From NCBI GenBank assembly GCA_938028705.1, contig CALIZI010000118.1:1-36262 (forward strand): DNA of 36,262 nt. Direction: 5' to 3'. The notes below the pieces were generated by a model. The model worked only from the letters and a program-made list of their open reading frames with translations. It was not told the DNA's origin and made no database searches. Positions 7,750 through 15,292 of the stretch are shown here, piece by piece. The position numbers and the translations under genes were made by a program. Each line of letters begins with the position of its first letter. Position 1 is the stretch's first letter. This DNA is from an uncultured Saprospiraceae bacterium. GTDB lineage: Bacteria > Bacteroidota > Bacteroidia > Chitinophagales > Saprospiraceae.

Positions 7750-9000
7750 TTATTCTTCAAATTTCTTGATTAATATTGAGGTGTTGTGTCCGCCGAATCC
7801 AAAGGTATTGGTGAGGGCGGCATTTACTGTTCGTTGTTGTGCTTGGTTGGGGGTGAGGTTGAGGCGCGAATCAATGTCGGGGTCGGGTGTAGTATAGTTA
7901 ATTGTAGGTGGTACGGTGTCGTTTTTGACGGCAAGTATGGTTGCTATGGCTTCTATCGCTCCGGCTGCACCTAACAGGTGTCCGGTCATGGATTTGGTGG
8001 AGCTGATATTGAGCTTGTAGGCTGCCCCGCCGAATACTTGCTGAATGGCTTTGATTTCGGCTACATCGCCGAGTGGGGTAGAGGTACCGTGTACGTTGAT
8101 GTAGTCTATATCGGTGGTTTGCATGTTGGCATCTTCGATAGCAAGACGCATGACTCCGGCTGCACCGATTCCGTCGGGGTGTGGTGCGGTGATGTGGTGT
8201 GCATCGGCTGTCATACCGCCACCGCCGATTTCGGCATATATTTTTGCACCGCGTTTTTTGGCGTGTTCGTATTCTTCAAGGATGACAGTTGCTGCACCTT
8301 CGCCGAGCACAAAACCATTGCGGTTTTTGTCGAAAGGTCGGGAAGCTGTGGCAGGATTATCATTGCTTTCTGAAAGGGCTTTTACGGAATTGAACCCGCC
8401 GATACCTACTTCTGTAATGGCTGCTTCCGAACCACCTGTGACGATAATATCGGCACGTCCTATGCGGATGTAATCGAAGGCATTGATAAGGGCATGGGAG
8501 GCAGAAGCACAGGCAGATACGGTAGCGTAATTGATGCCGCGAAGTCCGTGCTTAATGGAAATGTGTCCGGGTACGATGTCAATGATCATTTTGGGAATGA
8601 GAAAGGGGTTGAAACGTGGTGTGCCGTTGCCTTGTGCAAATTCTATGATTTCTTTTTGAAGGGTGGTCAGTCCGCCGATACCTGCTCCCCATATCACTCC
8701 TGCCCGCAGACGGTCTATTTTTTCCATGTCAAGTCCTGAGTCGGCAATGGCTTCGTCGGCAGTAATGATAGCGTATTGGGCAAAAGGGTCAAGGCGACGG
8801 GCATCTCTTCGATGAAAATGCTCGGAGACATCAAAGTTTTTGACTTCGCAGGCAAATCGGGTTTTAAATTTTGTTGCATCAAAATGTGTGATGGGTGCAG
8901 CTCCGCTTGTACCTTTGCATAGGGCTTCCCAAAATGTTTGTGTCGAATTGCCTATCGGCGTGAGTGCGCCAAGTCCGGTAACAACTACTCTTCGGTTCAT
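7750..9000 (-). CDS. fabF: 3-oxoacyl-[acyl-carrier-protein] synthase II (FabF)
   Basis: This 416-residue enzyme condenses malonyl-ACP with acyl-ACP in fatty-acid elongation in the cytoplasm. The KAS catalytic triad is complete: Cys164 in SACASASHA, His304 in NVHGTSTPLGD and His341 in KSMTGHLLGAAGA, with Lys336. Length equals the family norm (about 412-416). acpP lies upstream on the same strand, the classic pairing, but a terminator-like hairpin and a word hairpin separate them. The usual downstream rnc is absent; element F follows instead. The start ATG is embedded in the first TTCATGG heptamer of the array at 8996-9080. Confidence 0.97.
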   Translation of the reverse strand: MNRRVVVTGLGALTPIGNSTQTFWEALCKGTSGAAPITHFDATKFKTRFACEVKNFDVSEHFHRRDARRLDPFAQYAIITADEAIADSGLDMEKIDRLRAGVIWGAGIGGLTTLQKEIIEFAQGNGTPRFNPFLIPKMIIDIVPGHISIKHGLRGINYATVSACASASHALINAFDYIRIGRADIIVTGGSEAAITEVGIGGFNSVKALSESNDNPATASRPFDKNRNGFVLGEGAATVILEEYEHAKKRGAKIYAEIGGGGMTADAHHITAPHPDGIGAAGVMRLAIEDANMQTTDIDYINVHGTSTPLGDVAEIKAIQQVFGGAAYKLNISSTKSMTGHLLGAAGAIEAIATILAVKNDTVPPTINYTTPDPDIDSRLNLTPNQAQQRTVNAALTNTFGFGGHNTSILIKKFEE

Positions 9001-9080
9001 GGTTGGCAGTTCATGGTTGATGGTTCATAGTTCATGATGGATAGCTTTAATACTATGAACTATCAACCATGAACTATGAA
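8996..9080. repeat. TTCATRG heptamer array folding into a hairpin
   Basis: Heptamers TTCATGG, TTGGCAG, TTCATGG, TTGATGG, TTCATAG run from 8996 and are mirrored by CTATGAA, CTATCAA, CCATGAA, CTATGAA at 9053-9080. The first unit contains the CAT that is the fabF start codon on the minus strand. The two halves can pair as a long hairpin in the fabF leader. Confidence 0.88.
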
Positions 9081-9090
9081 CTAATGTAGG

Positions 9091-9131
9091 ATAAAAATAC
9101 AGAACATCAATTTAAAAATTGATGTTCTGTA
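9091..9131 (-). terminator. intrinsic terminator of acpP
   Basis: On the minus strand a perfect 16-bp stem (TACAGAACATCAATTT and its complement, tiny loop) is followed by TTTTTAT. It lies about 55 bases past the acpP stop, so acpP can be transcribed as a short abundant message apart from fabF. Confidence 0.85.
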
Positions 9132-9185
9132 AAGGTTTTGTTTTGAGCAAATGTTAGATTGATGCTTTGAGCATCGACCTCATAT

Positions 9186-9434
9186 TTATTCTGCTTTTTC
9201 GCCCGCATGCTTTTCAAGATGCGTGATACATTGTCCTACTGTTTGGATATTTTCCGCTTCTTCATCCGGAATTGAGATGTTAAATTCTTTTTCAAATTCC
9301 ATGATAAGCTCAACAGTATCTAATGAATCTGCGCCCAAATCATTGGTGAAGCTAGCTTCCATAGTTACTTCGGATTCGTCAACACCGAGTTTTTCGATGA
9401 TGATTTTGGAAACTCTTGTTTTAATGTCTGACAT
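9186..9434 (-). CDS. acpP: acyl carrier protein
   Basis: This acidic 82-residue protein carries growing acyl chains on a 4'-phosphopantetheine arm. The attachment site is Ser37 in [13 protein letters not shown], the canonical DSL motif, followed by the acidic helix II that docks FAS enzymes. Length is typical (77-85). It sits upstream of fabF on the same strand and has its own terminator, which fits high independent expression. The leader (9435-9500) is AT-rich and contains TATTTTTTG on the minus strand near 9505, a possible but imperfect -7 box. Confidence 0.97.
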   Translation of the reverse strand: MSDIKTRVSKIIIEKLGVDESEVTMEASFTNDLGADSLDTVELIMEFEKEFNISIPDEEAENIQTVGQCITHLEKHAGEKAE

Positions 9435-9726
9435 AACATTTTTTTTACTAGTTCAAGTTGCGAACAAAGGTTGGTTTATTAATGATAATTGCTTAGTAAT
9501 GTTCAAAAAATAATTTCTACATTTGACCGATTAAACCTTATCATTCCTGATTGAAACAATCGAGGAAAGTCGCGCTATAATTGGTAAATTTAGTTTTCTA
9601 AACATTATAAATCAGATAATAGTTGTACCTGTCGAACAAAATTAATTAATTCTTATTTGCTTTGCAACTTGCTTTACTTAACAATAATCGCAAAGAACGT
9701 CATTAAGGATTTGAATACCAAAAAAA

Positions 9727-10677
9727 GTGAAGGCTTTTAATTTTAATTTAAAAAAAATTCTACTATTGAATCCGGTTACTAAAGCATATTTTCAATTACA
9801 CGTCGCAGTTTTTTTGTTTGGTTTTACCGCAATTTTGGGACGTTTTATACAAGTTGGCGAGCTTCCTACGGTGTGGTGGCGGTTGCTGATTACCTGCTTG
9901 AGTTTGTTGCTCTTGCCCGGCGTGGTGAAGGCATTGCGGGAAATGCCGCGTAGTCTGATTATTCGTCTCGCAGGTATTGGTGTGGTGGTGACATCGCATT
10001 GGATTTGCTTCTTCGGTGCGGTCAATTATTCTAATGTGTCGGTAACACTAGGCGTGCTGGCAACGACGAGTTTTTTTACAGCTTTTATTGAGCCTTTGGT
10101 GAAAAAAACGCGGATTAAATGGTACGAAGTAGCATTGGGCATACTCGTAGTCCCGGGCATGTATATGATTTTCAGATTTACGAATGAAGGCTACACATTA
10201 GGTATATTAATGGCATTGGCTTCTGCGTTTTTGGGTGCGCTTTTTTCAAGTTTGAATACACAGGTCGTCAACAGGTCATCGCCTATGGCGATTACTTTTG
10301 TGGAATTGGGTAGCGGTTGGGTCTTTATAGGGCTGATTGCGCCTTTTTACGGCAAGGTGTTTGGTCATAGTTCCTTTGTACCGTCTTTGCCGGATTTGGG
10401 CTACTTGGCAATTCTTGGTTTGGTGTGTACCACTTTCGCTTATGTACTGGCACTCAATTGTTTGAAACACATATCAGCCTTTACATCCAATCTGACTATC
10501 AATCTCGAACCGGTCTATGGCATTATCCTCGCTTGGTTGATTTTTCAGGAAAATAAAGAAGTTGGGAGTGGTTTTTACGTGGGTGTCGGTATCATTTTAT
10601 TGGCGATTTTTCTGCATCCGCTTATTAAACGAATGGTAAATTCCAAAAAACAAATTCCAAATTCCAATAGGTATTAA
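9727..10677 (+). CDS. DMT-superfamily (EamA) transporter
   Basis: The protein is an inner-membrane carrier of 316 residues with about ten hydrophobic segments, arranged as two EamA repeats (roughly residues 25-155 and 165-300). The FGFTAILGRF segment in TM1 and ALNCLKHISAFTSNLTINLEPVYG before TM9 fit the drug/metabolite family; the key NLEPV motif is present. Substrate is unknown. The start is GTG at 9727; TTG at 9766 is an alternative, and no ATG is available in the region. The last codons (MVNSKKQIPNSNRY) are encoded by AAATTCC heptamers at 10638-10665, so the C-terminal tail seems to be made from repeat DNA. Confidence 0.87.
   Translation: MKAFNFNLKKILLLNPVTKAYFQLHVAVFLFGFTAILGRFIQVGELPTVWWRLLITCLSLLLLPGVVKALREMPRSLIIRLAGIGVVVTSHWICFFGAVNYSNVSVTLGVLATTSFFTAFIEPLVKKTRIKWYEVALGILVVPGMYMIFRFTNEGYTLGILMALASAFLGALFSSLNTQVVNRSSPMAITFVELGSGWVFIGLIAPFYGKVFGHSSFVPSLPDLGYLAILGLVCTTFAYVLALNCLKHISAFTSNLTINLEPVYGIILAWLIFQENKEVGSGFYVGVGIILLAIFLHPLIKRMVNSKKQIPNSNRY
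10638..10672. repeat. AAATTCC heptamers inside the 3' end of the transporter gene
   Basis: Units AAATTCC, AAAAAAC, AAATTCC, AAATTCC, AATAGGT run in phase and include the last codons and stop region. The same unit pair AAAAAAC-AAATTCC starts the array at 17260. Confidence 0.75.
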
Positions 10678-10787
10678 TATATTAAATTTTTAATTAATTT
10701 AAAAATTAAATTTAATAAAAGCATATTTTAAAATATGTATATTTACAAAAACAGTTGACACTTTAGATAAACAAAAAATAATATACC

Positions 10788-10926
10788 CCGTTTGCTAAAC
10801 TTTTCAAGTTTGGTCTCCGATAGCTATCGGAGGAGTATATCACCAAAACTTGTAATCACCTAAATGTCAGTGCTTTACTTCTCCGACAGCTATCGGAGAC
10901 CAAACTCTTTGAAGTTTAGCAAACGG
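10788..10926. repeat. Family A core only (A2), without MITE ends
   Basis: The arms CCGTTTGCTAAACTTTTCAA and its mirror (ending GCAAACGG) are present, both carrying the box CTCCGAtAGCTATCGGAG, whereas the full copies have the box on one arm. The GACAAGTTTATC ends and any target duplication are missing; only AGTTGACACTT at 10752 hints at an end. It lies about 55 bases upstream of the next start codon. Confidence 0.8.
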
Positions 10927-10981
10927 ATTTCTATATGTTGTTTTTTTATTTTAAAATAATTTAATTTATTAAAAAAATATT

Positions 10982-11887
10982 ATGAATAATAAATTATACT
11001 ATGTATTACTATCCTTATTGTGGTGTTTTTTTACTATTCAAATGACAGCCCAAGAATTACCTTCCAAGCGTAAAATTTTCAAAAAAATCACTAATCTCGA
11101 CCAAGCCCTCGATGAGACCTCCGGCTTGCTCTGCGATAATGGTGATATATGGACACACAATGACGGCGGCGATGAACCCGCCCTTTATAAAGTGGACCCG
11201 ACAAGCGGAAAAGTTATACAAAAAATACTCATCAGCAATGCTCAAAACATAGATTGGGAAGACATCACCCAAGATGAGCATTATGTCTATATCGGCGATT
11301 TTGGGAATAATTACGGGATGCGAAAAGACCTGACGATTTATAAAATCAAACGTGCTGCACTTTCCGAAAAAAGAACCACAGTAAAGGCTGAAATCATTAC
11401 TTTCACTTATCCGCAACAGAGCAATTTTAAAAGCAGCCAAGCGCATAATTTTGATTGCGAAGGTTTTTTTGCATGGAATGGTCAACTACATTTATTTACC
11501 AAAAACCGAGGCGATGGCATGACACAACATTATACTCTGCCCACCTCCGCAGGCAATCATAAAGCGCGATTGCAAGGCACCTACAACACACGCGGACAAG
11601 TGACCGCCGCCGACATCAGCCCCGATGGAAATACAGTCATTTTGACAGGCTATATTCCACCCAAAAAACTGTTTATGTGGATATATCATGATTATAAAGG
11701 AACGGACTTTTTTTCTGGAAAAGCAAGGCGCATTTGTATGGGCAAATTTATATTGAGAGGGCAAATGGAAGGTGTGTGTTTTTCATCAAATGATGAAGGC
11801 TACCTTTCTGCGGAGTTGTTGAAAAGAAAGAAATTTGTTATCAAAAAACAACATTTACGTTATTTTTCAATTCATAAATTTATGTAA
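10982..11887 (+). CDS. secreted beta-propeller-like protein
   Basis: The 301-residue product begins with a signal peptide (MNNKLYYVLLSLLWCFFTIQ, cleavage after MTAQ). The mature protein reads like a propeller: an ETSGL...WTHNDGGDEPALYKVD segment (about 45-70), NIDWEDIT (about 87-94) and YIGDFGNN (about 100-107), then further strand-turn-strand blocks. Such proteins occur in Bacteroidota as SMP-30/phytase-like secreted proteins of unknown activity; that comparison is from memory of sequence style. The acidic NDGGDEP loop could bind a metal. The ATG follows a long A/T leader, and a family A core lies upstream. No partner gene is nearby. Confidence 0.65.
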   Translation: MNNKLYYVLLSLLWCFFTIQMTAQELPSKRKIFKKITNLDQALDETSGLLCDNGDIWTHNDGGDEPALYKVDPTSGKVIQKILISNAQNIDWEDITQDEHYVYIGDFGNNYGMRKDLTIYKIKRAALSEKRTTVKAEIITFTYPQQSNFKSSQAHNFDCEGFFAWNGQLHLFTKNRGDGMTQHYTLPTSAGNHKARLQGTYNTRGQVTAADISPDGNTVILTGYIPPKKLFMWIYHDYKGTDFFSGKARRICMGKFILRGQMEGVCFSSNDEGYLSAELLKRKKFVIKKQHLRYFSIHKFM

Positions 11888-11895
11888 AACAATTA

Positions 11896-12085
11896 TTTGT
11901 AATTTACTAATTATCAAATAGAAGAACACATGATTAAATTTAAGTAATTGATATTTAGTAATTTACAAATTTTGCATTAATGTATTTAATTTAAAAGAAA
12001 CCTATACCCTCTACAACCTAAACTCATTTATGAGAAATTAACTCAAAGTCTATGAGGGGTTAGAAATGTAGGTTTTGATAACATA
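11896..12085. repeat. two imperfect word hairpins between convergent genes
   Basis: TTTGTAATTTACTAATTATC at 11896-11915 is mirrored near 11947-11969. A second weaker pair built from ACCTAYA / TGTAGGT words spans 12001-12075. They lie between the 3' ends of the propeller-like gene and mazG and may end both transcripts; no clear T-tract supports this. Confidence 0.5.
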
Positions 12086-12177
12086 TCCGCTTATAAAAAA
12101 AAATTATTCGCTAATTTCATAGCTCTTTTTTTAGAGTCTTAATGTAGAATTACTTAAAACCATTAAAAATCATAACA

Positions 12178-12966
12178 TTAAGCCCCAATCACCTTAGCTT
12201 TATCCCAAAGCGCATCCATTTCTTCGAGGCTCATATCGTTTAATTTTTTGGGCGCATTGGCTTCTATATATTCAAATCGGGATTTAAATTTTTTGTTGGT
12301 GCGTTCAAGGGCGGTTTCAGGGTCAATACCTACAAATCGCGCATAATTAATCAGCGAAAACAGCACATCGCCAAATTCATCTTCCTGTGCCGCTTTCGTT
12401 TCGTTCATGCTTTCTTTAAACTCGCCGAGTTCTTCCTCTACTTTCTCCCAGACCTGCTCGCTGTTTTCCCATTCAAAACCCACTTGTCCGGTTTTTTCCT
12501 GCATCCGGTAGGCTTTTACCATTGCCGGTAGTGAGCGCGGCACACCCGACAAGACAGATTTTTTGCCTTCCCTCAGTTTGATTTGTTCCCAGTTTTTCAT
12601 GACATCCTCCTCGCCATTGACCTTGACATCGCCGTAGATATGTGGGTGGCGATTCACCAATTTATCACACACCGCATGTATGGCATCACCTACATCGAAA
12701 GCCTGTTTTTCGTCCGCTATTTTACTATAAAAAACCAAGTGCAACATCAAGTCACCAATCTCCTCTTTGATTTCCTGCATGTCCTCCTCAAGTATCGCAT
12801 CTGCCAATTCGTAGGTTTCTTCAATGGTGAGATTGCGGAGACTTTCCATCGTTTGTTTCCTATCCCAGGGGCATTGCTCACGCAATTCATCCATGATTTT
12901 GAGCAAGCGGGCAAAGGCTTCCAACTTTGGAGCATACTCCAGCGATATATCGGTATTTAGTGTCAT
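12178..12966 (-). CDS. mazG: nucleoside triphosphate pyrophosphohydrolase MazG
   Basis: This 262-residue cytoplasmic enzyme hydrolyses (d)NTPs to NMP and pyrophosphate, a house-cleaning role. The N-terminal MazG domain begins with the hallmark REQCPWDRKQT (about 29-39), followed by the metal-binding EETYELADAI (about 49-58) and EEIGDLMLH (about 67-75). A second MazG domain carries EEELGEFKE and EDEFGDVLFSLINYAR (about 177-210). Two-domain architecture and length match E. coli MazG. No toxin-antitoxin gene is adjacent, so it is the metabolic form. Upstream is a family H repeat rather than an operon partner. Confidence 0.95.
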   Translation of the reverse strand: MTLNTDISLEYAPKLEAFARLLKIMDELREQCPWDRKQTMESLRNLTIEETYELADAILEEDMQEIKEEIGDLMLHLVFYSKIADEKQAFDVGDAIHAVCDKLVNRHPHIYGDVKVNGEEDVMKNWEQIKLREGKKSVLSGVPRSLPAMVKAYRMQEKTGQVGFEWENSEQVWEKVEEELGEFKESMNETKAAQEDEFGDVLFSLINYARFVGIDPETALERTNKKFKSRFEYIEANAPKKLNDMSLEEMDALWDKAKVIGA

Positions 12967-12983
12967 CGAATAATGTGTTTTGG

Positions 12984-13136
12984 AAATGTAAAATGTAAAA
13001 TAATAAATGTAAAATGTAAATTTGTATAACGCGAGAATATTCTATATCTTATTGGTTTTCAAATTATTAAAAATTAAAAAAAAATATTTCACTCGCATTC
13101 TATCGACACTTTTATATTTTACATTTTACATTTTTT
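12984..13136. repeat. Family H element H1 (paired AAATGTA arrays)
   Basis: Heptamers AAATGTA, AAATGTA, AAATAAT, AAATGTA, AAATGTA (12984-13018) are mirrored by TTTTACATTTTACATT at 13114-13131. The loop contains GTATAACGCGAGA and, near the right arm, TATCGACACTTTTA. The same inner motifs occur in the copies at 27255-27420 and 36133-36262, so this is a real repeat family. It ends at the stop codon of the NqrM-like gene. Confidence 0.8.
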
Positions 13137-13344
13137 AGGCTTTCGCTTCCGGCATTTTACATTCTTCTTCCGGTTTTTTACCGCAAACCGAACAGTCGCC
13201 GATTTGATTTTTGAGCATCGGATTATTGGTCGCGCAAGTACCGCGAAATTCTTTACCGGATACTATCTGACGCAAATTTATCAGCGCAAAAGACAGTCCG
13301 AATATCACAAATATAATTGCCAACATGGGCAGAAATGTAGCCAT
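13135..13344 (-). CDS. NqrM-like small membrane protein (DUF539 type)
   Basis: This 69-residue protein has one N-terminal membrane helix (LPMLAIIFVIFGLSFALINL, about 5-24) and a short soluble tail with four cysteines: GTC, then GDCSVCGKKP, then EEC. One helix plus a conserved Cys tail after KEFRGTC is the layout of NqrM, which delivers or inserts the iron centre of the Na+-translocating NADH:quinone reductase. An apbE gene, whose product flavinylates Na+-NQR subunits, lies about 10 kb away in this window; the nqr operon is not here. Homology is a judgement from the Cys pattern; a generic small Cys membrane protein is the alternative. Confidence 0.6.
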   Translation of the reverse strand: MATFLPMLAIIFVIFGLSFALINLRQIVSGKEFRGTCATNNPMLKNQIGDCSVCGKKPEEECKMPEAKA

Positions 13345-13349
13345 AGTTT

Positions 13350-13491
13350 AGTTGATTAGTTGATAGAGTTGATAAAGTTGATTAGTTGATAAAGTTGATT
13401 AGGCGTATTTAACATGTATAATATCTTATTAAAAATAATAGCAATTTAAAAACAACCTGATACTCTGATTTTCTAATCAACTAACACCATT
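13350..13491. repeat. AGTTGATT word array with a distant mirror arm
   Basis: About six 8- to 9-bp words (AGTTGATT, AGTTGATA, AAGTTGATT) run at 13350-13401, just upstream of the NqrM-like gene. A short mirror TAATCAACTAA lies at 13477-13487, so a long-range hairpin is possible. Confidence 0.65.
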
Positions 13492-13512
13492 TGCAAAGAT
13501 AATGTTTTTTAC

Positions 13513-14013
13513 TTACAATTCCTGCCAGACAATGTGTAGTCCGGGTTCGGTAATACTTTCCGAGCGTCTGACAAAGACCTGAAACTCTACTCCGCCACCC
13601 TTTCCTATCCACGAATTAGGACCTGATGATTTATAGTCTTTAGCAAATTGATGGAGGAGTTGGGTGTGCGTTTTTTGGGCATCGGCAGCAGTATCAAAGG
13701 TCATATTAAACTCCATTTCTATCAATTTATCGGCAGGGCTAAAGTGATAAATAATATCTGCCGAATCGCCCTCGCCCATATTGGCTACATACTTGAGCGT
13801 TTCGGGGCTGTCCGTCACCAATTTGACCGTTTCGCCCAACTTAATCTGAGCATTGCTCATCCCCAAATTTGCCTGACGAAACATATATTTGCTGTCAGCA
13901 GCAGAGCCACCGCTACAAGCAAATAACATAAGCGTAATTCCGACAAATAATAAAGCACTAAAGCATATATTTGCCCATGTTTGCATTTTATATGTATTCA
14001 ATTTCTGATTCAT
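13513..14013 (-). CDS. putative lipoprotein of unknown function
   Basis: The 166-residue product carries a lipoprotein signal: a hydrophobic run (about 15-32) ending LMLFAC, with Gly-Gly-Ser after the Cys. The mature part is one small soluble domain with an LGMSNAQIKLGETVKLV stretch and a YHFSPADKLIEMEFNM strand pair. I do not recognise a family. ATG at 14013 and ATG at residue 10 are both possible starts, and both leave a good lipobox. The neighbour on one side is the NqrM-like gene on the same strand (about 170 bases apart); on the other side is a divergent gene. Confidence 0.65.
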   Translation of the reverse strand: MNQKLNTYKMQTWANICFSALLFVGITLMLFACSGGSAADSKYMFRQANLGMSNAQIKLGETVKLVTDSPETLKYVANMGEGDSADIIYHFSPADKLIEMEFNMTFDTAADAQKTHTQLLHQFAKDYKSSGPNSWIGKGGGVEFQVFVRRSESITEPGLHIVWQEL

Positions 14014-14154
14014 GATTTAATTTTTCTGCAAAGATATTGTTCCTGATTCAATCTATGGAATATTTGTGCATAAATAGTGACACATGTAGGTGTTGAGATA
14101 AAATTTACATAAAAAAATTATTAATTTATTTAAAAAAATGTTTAATTTATTTTG

Positions 14155-14162
14155 TAATTTTG
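14155..14162 (+). promoter_or_regulatory. candidate Bacteroidota -7 box (TAATTTTG)
   Basis: TAATTTTG matches the TAnnTTTG consensus of the primary Bacteroidota sigma factor. It lies about 42 bases upstream of the ATG at 14204. The expected TTTG at about -33 is not clearly present, so this is only a candidate. Confidence 0.4.
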
Positions 14163-14203
14163 AGACCTTTAAATACCCTGTTCATTCATTCAAAAATATC
14201 ACT

Positions 14204-15001
14204 ATGAAAAACATAACAAAAACCATCATCGGTGCTATTGCGGGTGATGTCATCGGTTCAATTTATGAGTCGCGGAATGACAAGACAACTGACTTTCCTT
14301 TGTATTCTGTCAATTGTCATTTTACGGATGATACGGTGTTGACCATAGCCGTTGCGGATTGTATCTTAAACGAAAAAGACTTTGCACAAACGATTTGGGA
14401 ATATGGCAATGCCTACCCTCATAGCGGTTACGGTAAGATGTTCAAAAATTGGCTGGCATCCGACAATCCGCAACCTTATAACAGCTACGGAAATGGCTCT
14501 GCCATGCGGGTGAGTCCGGTCGGATTTGCGTGTCAGAATATGGAAGAAGTCTTGAAAGTAGCGGCGCAAAGTGCCGAAGTCACGCACAATCATCCCGAAG
14601 GTATCAAAGGCGCACAGGCGATAGCGGCGGCGGTTTTTCTTGCCCGTACAGGTCAGCCCAAACAAGCTATCAGGGATTTCATTACAGAAAAATTTGCGTA
14701 CGACCTCAACTTTACTATGGATAGTATCAGACCTTCCTACAAATTTGATGCAACGTGTCAAGGCTCTGTGCCACAGGCAATTGTGGCGTTTTTGGAAAGC
14801 CACGATATTGAAAGTGCCATCAGATTAGCCATATCTATCGGCGGTGACAGCGATACTATCGCTTGTATGGCAGGAGGTATTGCGATGGCATATTATAAAG
14901 AAATTCCTCGTGATTTGCTTGGCTTTGTGTCTAGTACATTGCCGTATAGATTTGTTAGAATATTGAGTCGATTTGATATGAAATGCGCTCATGAAAAATA
15001 A
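14204..15001 (+). CDS. ADP-ribosylglycohydrolase (DraG/ARH) family protein
   Basis: This cytoplasmic protein of 265 residues has the two acidic motifs that bind the magnesium pair in DraG/ARH enzymes: FTDDTVLT (40-47) and IGGDSDTIA (about 212-220). IAGDVIGSIYE (12-22) is the N-terminal metal loop and GNGSAMRVSP is also conserved. The family removes ADP-ribose from proteins or small molecules; the substrate here cannot be told. The ATG at 14204 is chosen because MKNITKTIIGAIAGD is the family N-terminus and the 22 residues before it look like leader. No ADP-ribosyltransferase or toxin gene is adjacent. Confidence 0.9.
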   Translation: MKNITKTIIGAIAGDVIGSIYESRNDKTTDFPLYSVNCHFTDDTVLTIAVADCILNEKDFAQTIWEYGNAYPHSGYGKMFKNWLASDNPQPYNSYGNGSAMRVSPVGFACQNMEEVLKVAAQSAEVTHNHPEGIKGAQAIAAAVFLARTGQPKQAIRDFITEKFAYDLNFTMDSIRPSYKFDATCQGSVPQAIVAFLESHDIESAIRLAISIGGDSDTIACMAGGIAMAYYKEIPRDLLGFVSSTLPYRFVRILSRFDMKCAHEK

Positions 15002-15020
15002 AAAAACTAAAAGTCAAGGT

Positions 15021-15131
15021 CATTCCGCACTCCGATGCGGAATCTATTGTCGCAAGAGAACGCTTTTAGGCAGAAGCTACGGTTTAGTATCGTGCCAAGA
15101 TGGAACAGATTCCGCGTCGGAGCGCGGAATG
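15021..15131. repeat. BIME-like inverted pair of hairpins (element D)
   Basis: Two 25-bp arms (15021-15045 and 15107-15131) are inverted relative to each other with two mismatches. Each arm is also a hairpin by itself: ATTCCGC...GCGGAAT. It is located 20 bases past the stop of the glycohydrolase-type gene and is GC-rich compared with its surroundings. No target duplication is seen. Confidence 0.8.
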
Positions 15132-15292
15132 ACGATGGCTTTTGGGAGTTTTGGGTTTCGTTCAATTTTATACAAAACCCTTCCATCCTGATTCCGAATT
15201 TACTAATTCCCTAATTTCCAAAATCCAACTGGCAAGTATTTTGCAAAAGTAAGAGAAGTAGAAGAAAATCATCACTTATCAATCAGCCAATT

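Noticed and set aside
7652-7897. 81-residue plus-strand frame overlapping fabF
   Set aside because: It is mostly antisense to fabF and element F; no protein features.
12178-12966. MazG as part of a MazEF-type toxin system
   Set aside because: No mazE or mazF is present and the two-domain layout is that of the housekeeping enzyme.
14204-15001. Toxin/antitoxin or phage-defence role for the ARH-type protein
   Set aside because: No ADP-ribosyltransferase or other defence gene is adjacent; neighbours are envelope genes.
14991-15191. 66-residue open frame after the glycohydrolase-type gene
   Set aside because: It is composed of the inverted hairpins of element D.
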